From contig CAVUAF010000007.1 in the NCBI GenBank assembly GCA_963739375.1, positions 25,303-89,302 on the forward strand: 64,000 nucleotides of DNA, given 5' to 3'. Under the pieces are notes generated by a model. That model was not told the DNA's origin. It ran no database searches and saw only the letters and a program-made list of their open reading frames with translations. Both the position numbers and the translations under genes were made by a program. The DNA comes from CAVUAF01 sp963739375. Its GTDB lineage: Bacteria > Acidobacteriota > Terriglobia > Terriglobales > Acidobacteriaceae. The first letter of the stretch is position 1, and the number at the start of each line of letters is the position of its first letter. Positions 40,540 through 50,026 of this stretch are shown here, in pieces.

Positions 40540-41241
40540 TTACTCGCTGGCGCCGAAGTGGATGTACATGGACTGTAGTCCGATGCGGCCGGGACCGGAG
40601 AAGCGGTTCCACACCAGTTGTCCGGCGCTGGCGAAGAATCCGGTGCTGAGCTTCTGGAACTGGGTCTCCATCTGGACGGTGCGGTCTTTGTAGATCCAGC
40701 CGCCGGGCTCGATATCGATCTGCTGCCCGGCCGCCAACTGGATTTCGAAGACGTTGCCGAAGCCATGCAGCCAGACGATGCCGTCGCCGTGCGCGGCGGT
40801 AAAAGTGTCGATGAAGAAGCCGGTGCCGCCGAGGAGCATGTTGGCCACCCCCTTGACGCGGGTGAAGGTGTAATCCAGCTGGCCGGTGGCGGCGAGGAAC
40901 TGGTGCTCGCGGACATCGAGGGCCGCGCCGTGCTGCAGGTGCATGGCGAAGACGTGGCCGGCGCCGTCGCGGCTGAAGGCGATCCTTCCCGGGCCGTGGG
41001 CTTCGGTCATGACAATGGGCATGCCGGCCATCATCCGCTTGAAGGCGCCGGCCAGGGCCTTGACGCCGATCTGGGTCTGCGGATCCTTCCACAGCAGGAT
41101 GTGGTGCTCGAAGTACACTGGCGTCTTATCAAGTTCGATGGTAACCACCGGCACCAGTTCGCCGTCCACGTGGTAAGTGACGCCCCCGAAGGTTTCCGCT
41201 TCCGCGGTGGTGGGTTTCAGGACAGGACTTGCTGCCGGCAT
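40540..41241 (-). CDS. AIM24 family protein
   Basis: 233 residues. An all-beta double-psi-like protein of the AIM24/TIGR00266 family: EHHILLWKDPQTQIGVK, GPGRIAFSRDGAGHVFAM, LGGTGFFIDTFTAAHGDGIVWLHG and GPGRIGLQSMYIHF. The family is widespread, cytoplasmic in bacteria and of unknown biochemical role (the mitochondrial homologue affects inner-membrane complex assembly). No operon partners. It stands alone between the PadR module and the protease gene. Confidence 0.82.
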   Translation of the reverse strand: MPAASPVLKPTTAEAETFGGVTYHVDGELVPVVTIELDKTPVYFEHHILLWKDPQTQIGVKALAGAFKRMMAGMPIVMTEAHGPGRIAFSRDGAGHVFAMHLQHGAALDVREHQFLAATGQLDYTFTRVKGVANMLLGGTGFFIDTFTAAHGDGIVWLHGFGNVFEIQLAAGQQIDIEPGGWIYKDRTVQMETQFQKLSTGFFASAGQLVWNRFSGPGRIGLQSMYIHFGASE

Positions 41242-41332
41242 GCGCGCCTCCTAAGAATCGCGACAGAATCACACCGGCAGCCGCAGGTGTCAAGCCAGCA
41301 TTGGCGGGCGGCGCTCCCGAGTGCGATCCGAG

Positions 41333-41372
41333 TCCCGACCCGATCTCCCGCTGACCCGATCTCCCGATCTCC
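41333..41372. repeat. Octamer array (CGATCTCC unit, 5 copies)
   Basis: TCCCGACC, CGATCTCC, CGCTGACC, CGATCTCC, CGATCTCC. Confidence 0.7.
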
Positions 41373-41418
41373 CGGCCCCGCTCGATGGTTCTCGCAGCTA
41401 GCTCCCGGCCGCGACCTC

Positions 41419-41424
41419 TATAAT
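41419..41424 (+). promoter_or_regulatory. TATAAT -10 box of the metalloprotease gene
   Basis: Perfect TATAAT; no clear -35. Predicted leader about 110 bases. Confidence 0.5.
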
Positions 41425-41542
41425 GCTATTTCCCAGTCGCTCCCGCCCAACGGCTGGTTTTGACCTCGCGCCGCCGTGAAGAACGCGCGCCGCCGAGATG
41501 CGTGTCTGACGTACCGCTGTCATTTTGAGTTTGAGGTGAATT

Positions 41543-44161
41543 ATGAAAGCGTGGCCGAGAAGTTTGTGTGTGCTGCTCTTGTCCGCGGGTTTCTGCCTGG
41601 CGCAGAATCCCACGCCGCCCAACCCCCAGGAACCGCAGCCGCCGGGGCAGGAGCCGGCCGGAGAGCGCCCGGAGCGTCCGGGCGTGACGCCGCCGTCGAC
41701 CGAACCGAAACCCTACGACAAGGTCATCACCAAGGATGCCAAGAGCAAGCACGGCATCTTCAGCGTGCACGAAGTGAAGGACAAGTGGTACTACGAAATT
41801 CCGAAATCCGAGCTGAACCAAGATTTCCTCTGGGTGACGCAACTGGAGGGGTCGTCGGCGGGCGTGGACCGGTCGGGATTTCTCAGCCGCGTGGTCCGGT
41901 GGGAGCGCACGAACAACCGCATCCTGCTGCGCGCCATGAACTACGAGGTGGTGGCGAGTCCCGACAAGGCGATCGCACGGGGCGTCGCGGCCGCCAACAA
42001 CAGCTCCATCCTGATGTCGTTCCCGGTGGCGGCGTGGGGCAAAGACGAAGCCGCCGTCATTGAAGTGACGCGGCTGCTGACGGTGGATTCGATCGCCGAA
42101 ATCAGCGGCAAGAACCTGATCCGCACCGGCACGCAAGACGCCGCGCGCACCTTCATCGAACGCGTGACCCCGTTCCCGACCAACATCGAGTCGGTGACGA
42201 CCTTCACCTATTCGACGCCAATCCCGAGCGCCGGCGGTCCTCCGGGAGCCGCCGCCCCGGCAGGACGCCCGGGAAGCGCGACCTTCGTCGTGCACTACAG
42301 CATGGTGAAGCTGCCGGCCAAGGTGATGAAGCCGCGTTTGGACGATGACCGCGTGGGATATTTCCGGACCACCTTTACCGACTACGGGAGCGACGATCAC
42401 AAAGTGCGGCAGCGCGGCTACATCGCCCGCTGGCGTCTGGAAAAGAAGGACCCGCAAGCGGCGGTATCCGAGCCGGTGCAGCCCATCGTGTATTACGTCG
42501 ATCCCGCTACCCCGAAGCAGTGGGTGCCGTACGTGAAGCGCGCCATCGAAGCGTGGCAGCCGGCCTTCGAAGCGGCCGGCTTCAAGCACGCCATCATCGC
42601 CAAGGAGGCGCCCACTCCGGAGCAGGACCCGGACTGGAGCGCGGAGGACGCGCGCTACTCGATCATCAAGTGGCTGCCGTCCACCACCGAGAACGCGATG
42701 GGGCCGCACATCAGCGATCCGCGCTCGGGGGAGACGCTGAACGCGCCGGTCTCGATATGGCACAACATCACCAACCTGCAGCGCGCCTGGTATTTCCTGC
42801 AGGTCGGCCCGCTCGATCCCCGCGCCCAGAAGCTGCCCTTGCCGGAAGACCTGATGGGCAGGCTCATCGAGTATGTAGTGGTGCACGAAGTCGGCCACAC
42901 GCTCGGGCTGCAGCACAACATGCTGGCCAGCTCGATGTACCCGGCGGAGAAAGTACGCGACCGGCAGTGGGTCCACACCATGGGGCACACGCCGTCGATC
43001 ATGGACTACTCGCGCTTCAACTACGTGGCCCAGCCGGAAGACAAGATCCCGCCCGAGGACCTGATTCCCCGCGTCGGGCCGTATGACGTTTTCGCCATCA
43101 AGTGGGGCTACACGCCCATCGCGGAGGCGAAGACTGCCGAGGAGGAGAAGCCGACGCTCGACAAGTGGGCGCGGGAGCAGGACACCAAGCCCTGGCTGCG
43201 CTTCTCGGCGCCGAAAGGCAGCGCCGATCCCGGCGATGAGACCGAGGCGGTCGGCGATGCCGACGCAGTCGCCTCGACTGCGCTGGGCGTGAAGAACCTG
43301 GAGCGCGTTTCCAGAATGCTGCTGGCCGCGACCACCAACGAGGCCGGTGAACCGTACGACGACCTGGAAGAAATGTACGGCCGCATGCTGGGACAGTGGG
43401 CGATGGAGATGAGCCATGTGGCGCACATTGTCGGCGGCGTCTACGCGCACAACAAGCACGTCGGACAGCCAGGCGTGATCTTCGAGCCGGTGCCTGCCGA
43501 CCGCCAGAAACGCGCGCTGCAGTTCCTGATCGACAACGCGTTGCACACGCCGGCGTTCATGGTGAACACCGACCTGCTGCGGCGGATCGAGCCGGTGGGC
43601 GCGATCAGCAGGATCGGCAACGCTGAACGGCGCGTCCTGGTGTCGCTGCTCGCTTCCGACAAGCTGGCCCGCATGCAGGAGGCCGTGGTCGTAGATCGCG
43701 GCGGGTACGCTCCCCTGGATTACCTGGGCGACGTGCGCAAGGGAGTGTGGAGCGAACTGGACGGCGCGGGACCGGTCGCGGTCGACGTGTATCGCCGCAA
43801 TCTGCAGCGCGCTTACCTGGACACCATCAACGATGTACTCAACCGGCCGCCGGCGGCCGCGCCGGCGCTGCCGCCGGGTATCACCTTGTCCGTCGCGCCG
43901 CAAACGGGCGATACGCAGCTGTGGTATCGCGGAGAACTGCACACCCTGAACGAGCAGGTGAGCGCGGCCCTGGGGCGCGCCGCGGACACCGAAACGCGTT
44001 ACCACCTGGAGGAAGTGAAGGACCGGATCGCGAAGATCCTCGATCCGAAATTCGCTCCTGCTGCGACGCCCAGCGCCGCAATGGGCGGGCGGCCCGGGAT
44101 TGATCAGGACGACTGGTCGCACCCGACCACTTGCTGGCCCGATTACCAGATCAAACCGTAA
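41543..44161 (+). CDS. Exported zinc metalloprotease (DUF5117/DUF4953 type)
   Basis: 872 residues. A signal peptide (MKAWPRSLCVLLLSAGFCLA) is followed by a Pro-rich linker, a DUF5118/DUF5117-like beta domain (about 65-330) and a gluzincin/metzincin-like catalytic domain. VVHEVGHTLGLQHNM (near residue 450) provides HExxHxxGxxH zinc ligands, and MDYSRFNYVAQP a Met-turn. The C-terminal domain runs to the end. Such proteins are secreted or periplasmic and of unknown substrate, often linked to protein scavenging. It has its own promoter; GAGGTG precedes the ATG. Confidence 0.9.
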   Translation: MKAWPRSLCVLLLSAGFCLAQNPTPPNPQEPQPPGQEPAGERPERPGVTPPSTEPKPYDKVITKDAKSKHGIFSVHEVKDKWYYEIPKSELNQDFLWVTQLEGSSAGVDRSGFLSRVVRWERTNNRILLRAMNYEVVASPDKAIARGVAAANNSSILMSFPVAAWGKDEAAVIEVTRLLTVDSIAEISGKNLIRTGTQDAARTFIERVTPFPTNIESVTTFTYSTPIPSAGGPPGAAAPAGRPGSATFVVHYSMVKLPAKVMKPRLDDDRVGYFRTTFTDYGSDDHKVRQRGYIARWRLEKKDPQAAVSEPVQPIVYYVDPATPKQWVPYVKRAIEAWQPAFEAAGFKHAIIAKEAPTPEQDPDWSAEDARYSIIKWLPSTTENAMGPHISDPRSGETLNAPVSIWHNITNLQRAWYFLQVGPLDPRAQKLPLPEDLMGRLIEYVVVHEVGHTLGLQHNMLASSMYPAEKVRDRQWVHTMGHTPSIMDYSRFNYVAQPEDKIPPEDLIPRVGPYDVFAIKWGYTPIAEAKTAEEEKPTLDKWAREQDTKPWLRFSAPKGSADPGDETEAVGDADAVASTALGVKNLERVSRMLLAATTNEAGEPYDDLEEMYGRMLGQWAMEMSHVAHIVGGVYAHNKHVGQPGVIFEPVPADRQKRALQFLIDNALHTPAFMVNTDLLRRIEPVGAISRIGNAERRVLVSLLASDKLARMQEAVVVDRGGYAPLDYLGDVRKGVWSELDGAGPVAVDVYRRNLQRAYLDTINDVLNRPPAAAPALPPGITLSVAPQTGDTQLWYRGELHTLNEQVSAALGRAADTETRYHLEEVKDRIAKILDPKFAPAATPSAAMGGRPGIDQDDWSHPTTCWPDYQIKP

Positions 44162-44177
44162 CCTGAACCGTGGGTCG

Positions 44178-44203
44178 ATGGCCGGCGCGCGAGTGCCGGC
44201 CAT
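44178..44203 (+). terminator. Hairpin after the metalloprotease gene
   Basis: ATGGCCGGC and GCCGGCCAT form a 9-bp stem with an 8-base loop, 16 bases past the stop; followed only by CATCATT, so a weak terminator. Confidence 0.5.
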
Positions 44204-44375
44204 CATCATTGGGGGGAGATGGCTTATGGTTGTTCTTCGCCCAAAAGGGTGCGCGGGGCGTCTTAGCGGCAGGTTTGAATCAGCCCGGGGATGAAAGCGT
44301 CGCCGCTTAAAGCGGGAGAGGGCTGCAACTTAATGCGCAACACTTGGGCCGCTCATTGGGCAGCAGCGGCGCCGG

Positions 44376-46703
44376 TTACTGCAAGCCCAGCTTTTGCAGG
44401 AGGGCATGGAATCGCGGCTCCGTGCGCAACGGGGTGAACGTCGGCTCCGGCCCCAGAATGACGAGCAGTCCCAGATAGGTTTGCTCCGCTTTTTCCAGCC
44501 ATTCAATCGCCTTGTCCTTCTCGCCCAGGGCCGTGTAGATCAACCCCACCTGGTAGCTGAAAGCGGGTTCCCGCGTGGTCGCGTCCACCAGCTCGTGCAG
44601 AATCTGGAGCGCGCGCTCCCGTTCCCCGGCCCGGGCGTAGGCAAGTCCCAGCATGCCTTGTCCCACCCCTTGGCTGCGCGTGAGGGCGCAGATTTTGATT
44701 CCGGTTTCGATGGCCTCCCGGTGGCGCTCCGGGGTGTTGGCGGCATAGATCAGAATGCGGAGCACGTAGTAGTCGTTGGGATGAACTTCCAAGGTGGACT
44801 TCAGGCTGCGCCACGCTTCGTCGTCTCTCCCCAGGCAGTGCAGGATCCATCCCACATGGGCCTGAAACAGCGGGGTCAGCGGGTCCAGTTCGACGGCGCG
44901 GCGCACCGCCGCCAGCGCTGCTTCGCTGCGGAGACAAGAGTTGTAGACAATCGCCCGCGAATGGTGCGCGATGGCAAGCTCGGGATTCAGCTGCGCGGCA
45001 GCCTCGGCTTCGCGCACGGCGAGTTCCGTATCCCGCGCCGCAATCAGAGCGTGCAAGGACAGGGCCACGTGCGGTTCCGCCAGAGAAGAATCCAGCTCAA
45101 TCGCTTGCAGCGCGCTGGCCCGGGCGCGCGGCAAGGCTTCCGGGGAGCGAATGAACCCGTAGAAGCCCATCATCGCCAGGGAGTAAGCCAGGCCCGCATG
45201 GCTGGGCGCGTATCCCGGATCGATGGCAATGGCCTGCTGGAAGAAATCCAGACTATGGCGGAGTCCTTCTTCGGTCCACGTCCTGGCCTGGTGCGTACCC
45301 TTCAAATGCAGCCGGTAGGCTTCGGGATTGGCCGGGGCCGGTTTTGCGGCGGGCTTCACCGCTACTCCACCCAGCCGCTCCTGCAGGCGGGTGGTAATCT
45401 CGCGCGCAATCTCCTCCTGCACGGCGAGAAGATCGGTCATTCCGCGATGGTAGGAATCGCCCCAAAGCTGGTCCTGCCGGACCACGTCCACCAGTTCGGC
45501 CTTTACCACCAGCGTGTCTTTGCGTTGCAGGACGCGCCCCGTCACCACGGCGCGGACGCCGAGCTCTTCGGCCGCGGTGAACGTGTCCACTCCCTTGCCT
45601 TTGAAACGAAACACCACGCCGCGCGGCACCACGCGGACCTTGGGCAGTTTGGAGAGCGCGTTGATGATCGTTTCCGTGATGCCATCGCTCAAGTAGTCGT
45701 TTTCCGGGTCGCCGCTTGCATTGTCGAACGGCAGCACCGCCAGCGAATCAATCGTCTTGCCGGCTTTGGGCTTGCGGGCGGTGGCGGCGCTGGCCCCGGA
45801 CCCGGCCGCGGCCACTCTCCCCGAGCTCGAATCACGCTTCAGCCGCTTCAAGTCCGCGCGCAATTCCCCGGCGGTCTGATAGCGGAAGTCGCGGTCCTTT
45901 TCGAGCAGCTTGCTGATGATTTCGTCCAGTTTGGAAGGCAGTGCGCGCCGGGCCTGCGAGACGGGCGCCGGCGCACGGTTCAGGATCGAATCAAAAATCA
46001 CCGCCGAGGTTTCCCCAGAGAATGCTTGCCGTCCCGTGACCATTTCGTACAGCACGGCGCCCAGGGAGAACAAATCCGTGCGCGCGTCGAGCTCTTCGCC
46101 GCGCGCCTGTTCTGGTGACATGTAGGCCACCGTGCCCAGCGCCACGCCCGGGCTGGTGAGATTTTCTTCCCCGACGCCGACGGTGGGCATGGCGGTCAGG
46201 CCGGCCGCTGCCGGCAAAGTCCTCGCCGCCATCTTCGCCAGGCCAAAATCGAGAATCTTGATGGGACCGCGCGCCGTGACAAAGATATTCGCCGGCTTGA
46301 TGTCGCGATGCACGATGCCCCGGCCGTGCGCCGCATCCAGAGCCTCGGCCAGCTGCATGGCCATCTCCAGGAGTTCTGCGATCTCCAGCCCCCCGGCGGC
46401 AATGCGTTCGCGCAGGATGCGGCCTTCCAGCAGCTCCATCACCAGGAAAGGCTGGCCGTGATGCTCCCCGAGGTCGTGAATCACCGCGATGTTGGGGTGG
46501 TTCAGCGCCGAAGCGGCACGCGCTTCGCGCTGGAAACGTTCGAGCGCCTGGGTATCGCGCGCCAATTCCGCCGGCAGCAACTTCAGGGCCACGTCGCGCC
46601 CGAGCCTGGAATCCGTGGCGCGATAGACCTCGCCCATCCCGCCCGCGCCCAGCGGCGCGACGATCTCGTACGGACCCAAGCGGGTCCCCGCAGACAGGCC
46701 CAT
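44376..46703 (-). CDS. Ser/Thr protein kinase with TolB-N-like and TPR domains
   Basis: 775 residues from MGLSAGTRLGPYE. Kinase domain (10-280): glycine loop LGAGGMGEVYRATD, catalytic Lys in VALKLLP, IVHRDIKPANIFV and ILDFGLAKM, YMSPEQARG, so probably active. Residues about 310-430 match the FlgO/TolB-N-like domain seen in kinase and adenylate-cyclase regulators (LAVLPFDNASGDPENDYLSDGITE). Residues 450-770 are TPRs (SLDFFQQAIAIDPGYAPSH, ALHALIAARDTELAVREAEAAAQLNP). No transmembrane helix, so cytoplasmic signalling. The ATG follows a GGGGAG ribosome site; an upstream in-frame extension to 46871 is unlike the family. Confidence 0.9.
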   Translation of the reverse strand: MGLSAGTRLGPYEIVAPLGAGGMGEVYRATDSRLGRDVALKLLPAELARDTQALERFQREARAASALNHPNIAVIHDLGEHHGQPFLVMELLEGRILRERIAAGGLEIAELLEMAMQLAEALDAAHGRGIVHRDIKPANIFVTARGPIKILDFGLAKMAARTLPAAAGLTAMPTVGVGEENLTSPGVALGTVAYMSPEQARGEELDARTDLFSLGAVLYEMVTGRQAFSGETSAVIFDSILNRAPAPVSQARRALPSKLDEIISKLLEKDRDFRYQTAGELRADLKRLKRDSSSGRVAAAGSGASAATARKPKAGKTIDSLAVLPFDNASGDPENDYLSDGITETIINALSKLPKVRVVPRGVVFRFKGKGVDTFTAAEELGVRAVVTGRVLQRKDTLVVKAELVDVVRQDQLWGDSYHRGMTDLLAVQEEIAREITTRLQERLGGVAVKPAAKPAPANPEAYRLHLKGTHQARTWTEEGLRHSLDFFQQAIAIDPGYAPSHAGLAYSLAMMGFYGFIRSPEALPRARASALQAIELDSSLAEPHVALSLHALIAARDTELAVREAEAAAQLNPELAIAHHSRAIVYNSCLRSEAALAAVRRAVELDPLTPLFQAHVGWILHCLGRDDEAWRSLKSTLEVHPNDYYVLRILIYAANTPERHREAIETGIKICALTRSQGVGQGMLGLAYARAGERERALQILHELVDATTREPAFSYQVGLIYTALGEKDKAIEWLEKAEQTYLGLLVILGPEPTFTPLRTEPRFHALLQKLGLQ

Positions 46704-46728
46704 CTCCCCACCCCCTGAAAGTCCGCGT

Positions 46729-46757
46729 ATTCTAGCGTGACCGACCTTGTCCACCAA
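46729..46757 (-). promoter_or_regulatory. Promoter of the kinase-TPR gene
   Basis: On the minus strand TTGGTG (46757-46752), 17-base spacer, TAGAAT (46734-46729), 26 bases before the ATG. Confidence 0.6.
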
Positions 46758-46896
46758 GGCGAAACGAGCCAGCCGGCTTCCCAATCGCGGTGGCGACCTA
46801 TAGCATGGGCACCGCGCAGATGGATAAATCGTGCGATGACGGCAAACCACTGAATCCGGGTAGCTATTCACTCCGCGGTTTGGGGAAGAGCATACC

Positions 46897-46945
46897 TAAT
46901 TGCTAATTGCTAAGTGCTAAATGCTAAGTGCTAAATGCTAAGTGC
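46897..46945. repeat. Heptamer array (TAAGTGC/TAAATGC unit, 7 copies)
   Basis: TAATTGC, TAATTGC, TAAGTGC, TAAATGC, TAAGTGC, TAAATGC, TAAGTGC, ending four bases before the lpd ATG at 46950. Confidence 0.85.
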
Positions 46946-46949
46946 CAAC

Positions 46950-48397
46950 ATGCCTGACGCAGGCAAGAAGAACATCGCGGTGATCGGCGCCGGTCCCGGC
47001 GGCTACGCGGCCGCCTTCCTCGCCGCCGACCTCGGGCTGCAGGTCACGCTCATCGACGAGCAGCCGGACCCCGGCGGCGTCTGCCTGTACGTCGGCTGCA
47101 TCCCGTCGAAGGCGCTCCTGCACGTCGCGAAGGTGGTCAACGAAGCGCGCCACGCGGCCGCGTGGGGCGTCGATTTCGGCGCGCCGAAGATTGACCTCGC
47201 GCGCCTGCGCACCTGGAAAGAAGGTGTGGTCAGGAAGCTGACGGGAGGCCTCGGGCAGCTCTCGAAGCAGCGCCAGGTGCGCTACCTGCGCGGCCGCGCC
47301 GGCTTCGTGAACTCCACCACGCTCGCGGTGAAGACGAGCGACGGCGCGCCCGGAGAAGGGCGCCCGAACAAAGAAGAGCGCCTCACCTTCGACCACATCA
47401 TCATCGCCACCGGCTCGCGCCCGGCCACCGTGCCCGGGCTTTCGCTGGCCAGCCCGCGGGTGATGAACTCCACCGACGCGCTGGCCCTCGCCGACATCCC
47501 CAAGACCCTGCTGGTTGTAGGCGGCGGCTACATCGGTCTGGAACTTGGCTCGGTGTATGCCGCGCTGGGCGCCCGGGTTTCCGTGGTCGAGATGCTGCCC
47601 GGTCTGCTGCCCGGCGCGGATCGCGACCTCGTCCTGCCGCTGCACAAGACCCTGGAGCGCGCCTTCGCCGCCATCATGCTCAGTACCAAGGTTGCCGCGG
47701 TCGAAGAGGTGAAAGACGGTATCCGCGTACGCTTCGAGGGAGAGGGCGCAAAAGAGAAAGAGCAGGTCTTCGAGAAGATACTGGTCTCGGTAGGCCGCCA
47801 GCCGAACTCCGACATTCCCGGCCTGGAGAACACGCGCGTAGAGAAAACGCCGCGCGGTTTCATCGAGGTGGACGCGCAGCGCCGCACCGCCGATCCCGCC
47901 ATCTACGCCGTCGGCGACGTTGCCGGCGAGCCCATGCTGGCGCACAAGGCGTCGCACGAAGGGCGCGTCGCGGTCGGAAGCCATCGCCGGGCACCAGGTC
48001 GCCTTCGAGCCGCGCGCCATTCCCGCGGTCGTCTTCACCGATCCCGGAGATGGCGTGGTGCGGGCTCACCGAATCGCAGGCCCAGCAGGAAGGCCGCGCC
48101 ATCAAGATCGCGCGCTTCCCCTGGGCCGCCTCCGGCCGCGCCACCACCCTCGACCGCTCGGACGGCGTCACCAAGCTCCTCATCGAGCCGGAAACCGAGC
48201 GCCTGCTCGGGGTCGGCATCACCGGCCCGGGCGCCGGCGAACTCATCGCCGAAGGCGTGCTCGCGATTGAGATGGGCGCCACAGCCGGCGACCTCAAGCT
48301 CTGCATCCATCCCCATCCCACGCTCTCCGAAACCCTGATGGAAGCCGCGGAAGTCTTCTTCGGCCAAGCCACCCACATCTACCGCCCGCGGAAGTAG
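46950..48397 (+). pseudogene. lpd: Dihydrolipoyl dehydrogenase, two frameshifts
   Basis: FAD disulfide reductase and E3 of 2-oxoacid dehydrogenase complexes. IGAGPGGYAAAFLAADLG binds FAD; the redox-active CLYVGC lies in GGVCLYVGCIPSK; VVGGGYIGLELGSVYAALG binds NAD; YAVGDVAGEPMLAHKASHEG follows. The frame then shifts twice by one extra G (at 47976-47977 and 48046-48047). The second piece reads EAIAGHQVAFEPRAIPAVVF and the third MAWCGLTESQ, with the dimer-interface segment IHPHPTLSETLMEAAE to the end. Removing two bases gives about 481 residues, normal length. Either sequence error or decay. ATG 46950 was chosen; an ATG at 46935 lies inside the heptamer array. Confidence 0.88.
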
Positions 48398-48410
48398 GCC
48401 CGCCACTGCG

Positions 48411-48455
48411 GAGCGCCGGCGTCCCGGGAGCCCCGGCGTCCCGCCGGCTCGGCAC
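48411..48455. repeat. GC-rich REP-like repeat
   Basis: Two direct copies of CCGGCGTCCCG, each followed by an inverted partner (GGGAGCCCCGG, CCGGCTCGG), after the lpd gene. Confidence 0.4.
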
Positions 48456-48458
48456 CCG

Positions 48459-48486
48459 GTTTGTTGTCAGTTGTCAGTGGTCAGAA
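48459..48486. repeat. Heptamer array (GTCAGTT unit, 4 copies)
   Basis: GTTTGTT, GTCAGTT, GTCAGTG, GTCAGAA, directly before a CCACGAAG-family copy. Confidence 0.65.
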
Positions 48487-48492
48487 AAAGCG

Positions 48493-48533
48493 AACCACAA
48501 AGGACACGAAGGGCCCACGAAGGGCACAAAGAA
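48493..48533. repeat. CCACGAAG-family dispersed repeat, copy 5
   Basis: AACCACAAAGG, ACACGAAGG, CCCACGAAGG, GCACAAAG: four successive units, the longest intergenic copy in the window. Confidence 0.65.
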
Positions 48534-48663
48534 GAGCATTGCGAAAACCAGATCTGGTTTTCGGATCTCCCCTCAGACCGCCGCCGCTAAGTCCTTTAGA
48601 TTGCCAGGCCTGTCAGATTAGCCAGATAGGGGGAGGCCCCCAAGGGCGCGCCGCGTGGCCATC

Positions 48664-49935
48664 TCACCGCGTTCCGGCGGCTGCGGCCAGGGGTTCCGAC
48701 TCCGCCTTCGGCCGCCGCGGCAGCGCCGGCTCGACGCGATTGCGGCCACCGGCCTTGGCGCGGTACAGGGCCTGGTCGGCCGCGGTCAAGACTCCCTCCG
48801 GCGTGGCCCACGCGCGGCTGGGCTCCGCCACCCCGATGCTGACCGTGACCCGCACGTCGCGCTCGGCCTGCATGCGGCGCGTCGCCCGCCGGTCTTTCTG
48901 TGTGCCCTGGATGCGGTCCTCTTTCGTGCGTTGCCTGCGGTCGGCCCGGCGCACGGTGAAGACGGTCTCTTCAACCGCCGCGCGCACCTGCTCCAGGTGG
49001 GGATAGGCGGCGCGCAGCGAGCGCCCGGGAAACACCACCGCAAACTCTTCGCCGCCGCAGCGAAACGCGCGCCCTCCGCCGCTGACACCGGCCAGCCGCG
49101 ACGCCACCAGGCGCAGCACCTGGTCGCCGGTGTCGTGCCCGAACAGGTCGTTGAATTTTTTGAAGTGGTCAACGTCCACCATGGCGATGGCGAACCGGCC
49201 ATCGAGCGCCAGCAGCTGCTGGTTGAAGGCGCGCCGCGAGGGCAGCGCCGTCAGCTCGTCGTGGTAGGCGAGGAAGTACGACGCCTCGATGACCGCCGCT
49301 ACCAGCACCACTCCCGCGGTGGCGAAATACGCCAGCGCGCCCCGGCTGCCGCCGCCGGCGTGCAGCGCCGCCAGGCACGCGAGCAGACCCCAGAAGAGGC
49401 CGGCATCCGCGGCGCGCGGACGCAGCGTGCAGCGCGCCAGGAGGACCGCGGCCGCGAGCGCGAAGGCCAGCAGCGCCAAGGGCGGGAGCCGCGTCCAGCG
49501 CAGCGCTGCGCCGGCAAGGAACTCGCGGCCAAGCAACTGCGCGCCGTTCGCGCGCGTCACCAGCATTACCGCAACCGCCTCGCTGAACAGCGTCCCCAGC
49601 CAGGCGCCGCAGGTGGCGCCGGCAAAGCCGCGCTCCGGCGTCAGCGCCAGCGCCAGGAAGTTCAACGGCAGCAGCAGGCAGAGGACGTTGAACAGGGAAG
49701 GGGCGGGGCTGCCGAACGTTCGCAGCGCGAGCGCCGCGCCAAAAATCACTACCGCCGCCAGCGCCAGCCGGCTGGCATGGAAGCGCCATGCCAGCAGCAG
49801 CGCGGCCGCGAAGGCGGCGAAAAAGCAGAACTGCACGACCGCTTCGGGCAACAGCACGAGCCGAAAATGCAGCGCCACGACCGCTGCCGCCAGCAGCGCG
49901 CCGCCCGGAACCATGATCCTGAGCAGGGAATTCAC
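48664..49935 (-). CDS. Membrane diguanylate cyclase (GGDEF)
   Basis: 423 residues. Six to seven hydrophobic helices (about 5-225) form an uncharacterised membrane sensor. The GGDEF domain (about 225-400) has HDELTALPSRRAFNQQL, DVDHFKKFNDLFGHDTGDQ and the active-site CGGEEFAVVFPG, so c-di-GMP synthesis from two GTP is likely. An allosteric RxxD I-site five residues before GGEEF is absent. Residues about 333-355 (RTKEDRIQGTQKDRRATRR) are an extra basic segment within the domain, encoded by DNA resembling the CCACGAAG repeats. It may disturb or extend the fold. Stands alone, divergent from nothing nearby. Confidence 0.88.
   Translation of the reverse strand: MNSLLRIMVPGGALLAAAVVALHFRLVLLPEAVVQFCFFAAFAAALLLAWRFHASRLALAAVVIFGAALALRTFGSPAPSLFNVLCLLLPLNFLALALTPERGFAGATCGAWLGTLFSEAVAVMLVTRANGAQLLGREFLAGAALRWTRLPPLALLAFALAAAVLLARCTLRPRAADAGLFWGLLACLAALHAGGGSRGALAYFATAGVVLVAAVIEASYFLAYHDELTALPSRRAFNQQLLALDGRFAIAMVDVDHFKKFNDLFGHDTGDQVLRLVASRLAGVSGGGRAFRCGGEEFAVVFPGRSLRAAYPHLEQVRAAVEETVFTVRRADRRQRTKEDRIQGTQKDRRATRRMQAERDVRVTVSIGVAEPSRAWATPEGVLTAADQALYRAKAGGRNRVEPALPRRPKAESEPLAAAAGTR
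48891..48932. repeat. CCACGAAG-like repeat within the GGDEF coding region
   Basis: On the minus strand AACGCACGAAAGAGGAC then CCAGGGCACACAGAAAGACC, parallel to the intergenic copy at 48493. It encodes the extra basic segment of the diguanylate cyclase. Confidence 0.4.
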
Positions 49936-50026
49936 TGCCGGAGATTATCGCCAGCCGCGGGCGCCGCCGAGGATGGCTTCCGAGGTTCCCCGCTGTTTGC
50001 GAGTATGGCCGAGGGCTGACGTCGCG

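Larger units (their letters stand above)
41242..41542. other. Divergent intergenic region, regulatory
   Basis: No gene seen. It contains an octamer array (41333-41372), a TATAAT box (41419) for the protease gene and a leader of about 110 bases ending in a GAGGTG ribosome site. Confidence 0.5.

Noticed and set aside
46704..46871. N-terminal extension of the kinase-TPR protein to the ATG at 46871
   Set aside because: It would cover the TTGGTG/TAGAAT promoter and lacks family similarity; the ATG at 46703 has a good ribosome site.
46897..46945. Possible CRISPR array or microsatellite-only interpretation of the short repeats
   Set aside because: Units are only 7 bases with no spacers, so not CRISPR. 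Recurrence at many loci with the same period but different units makes ordinary chance microsatellites an incomplete explanation.
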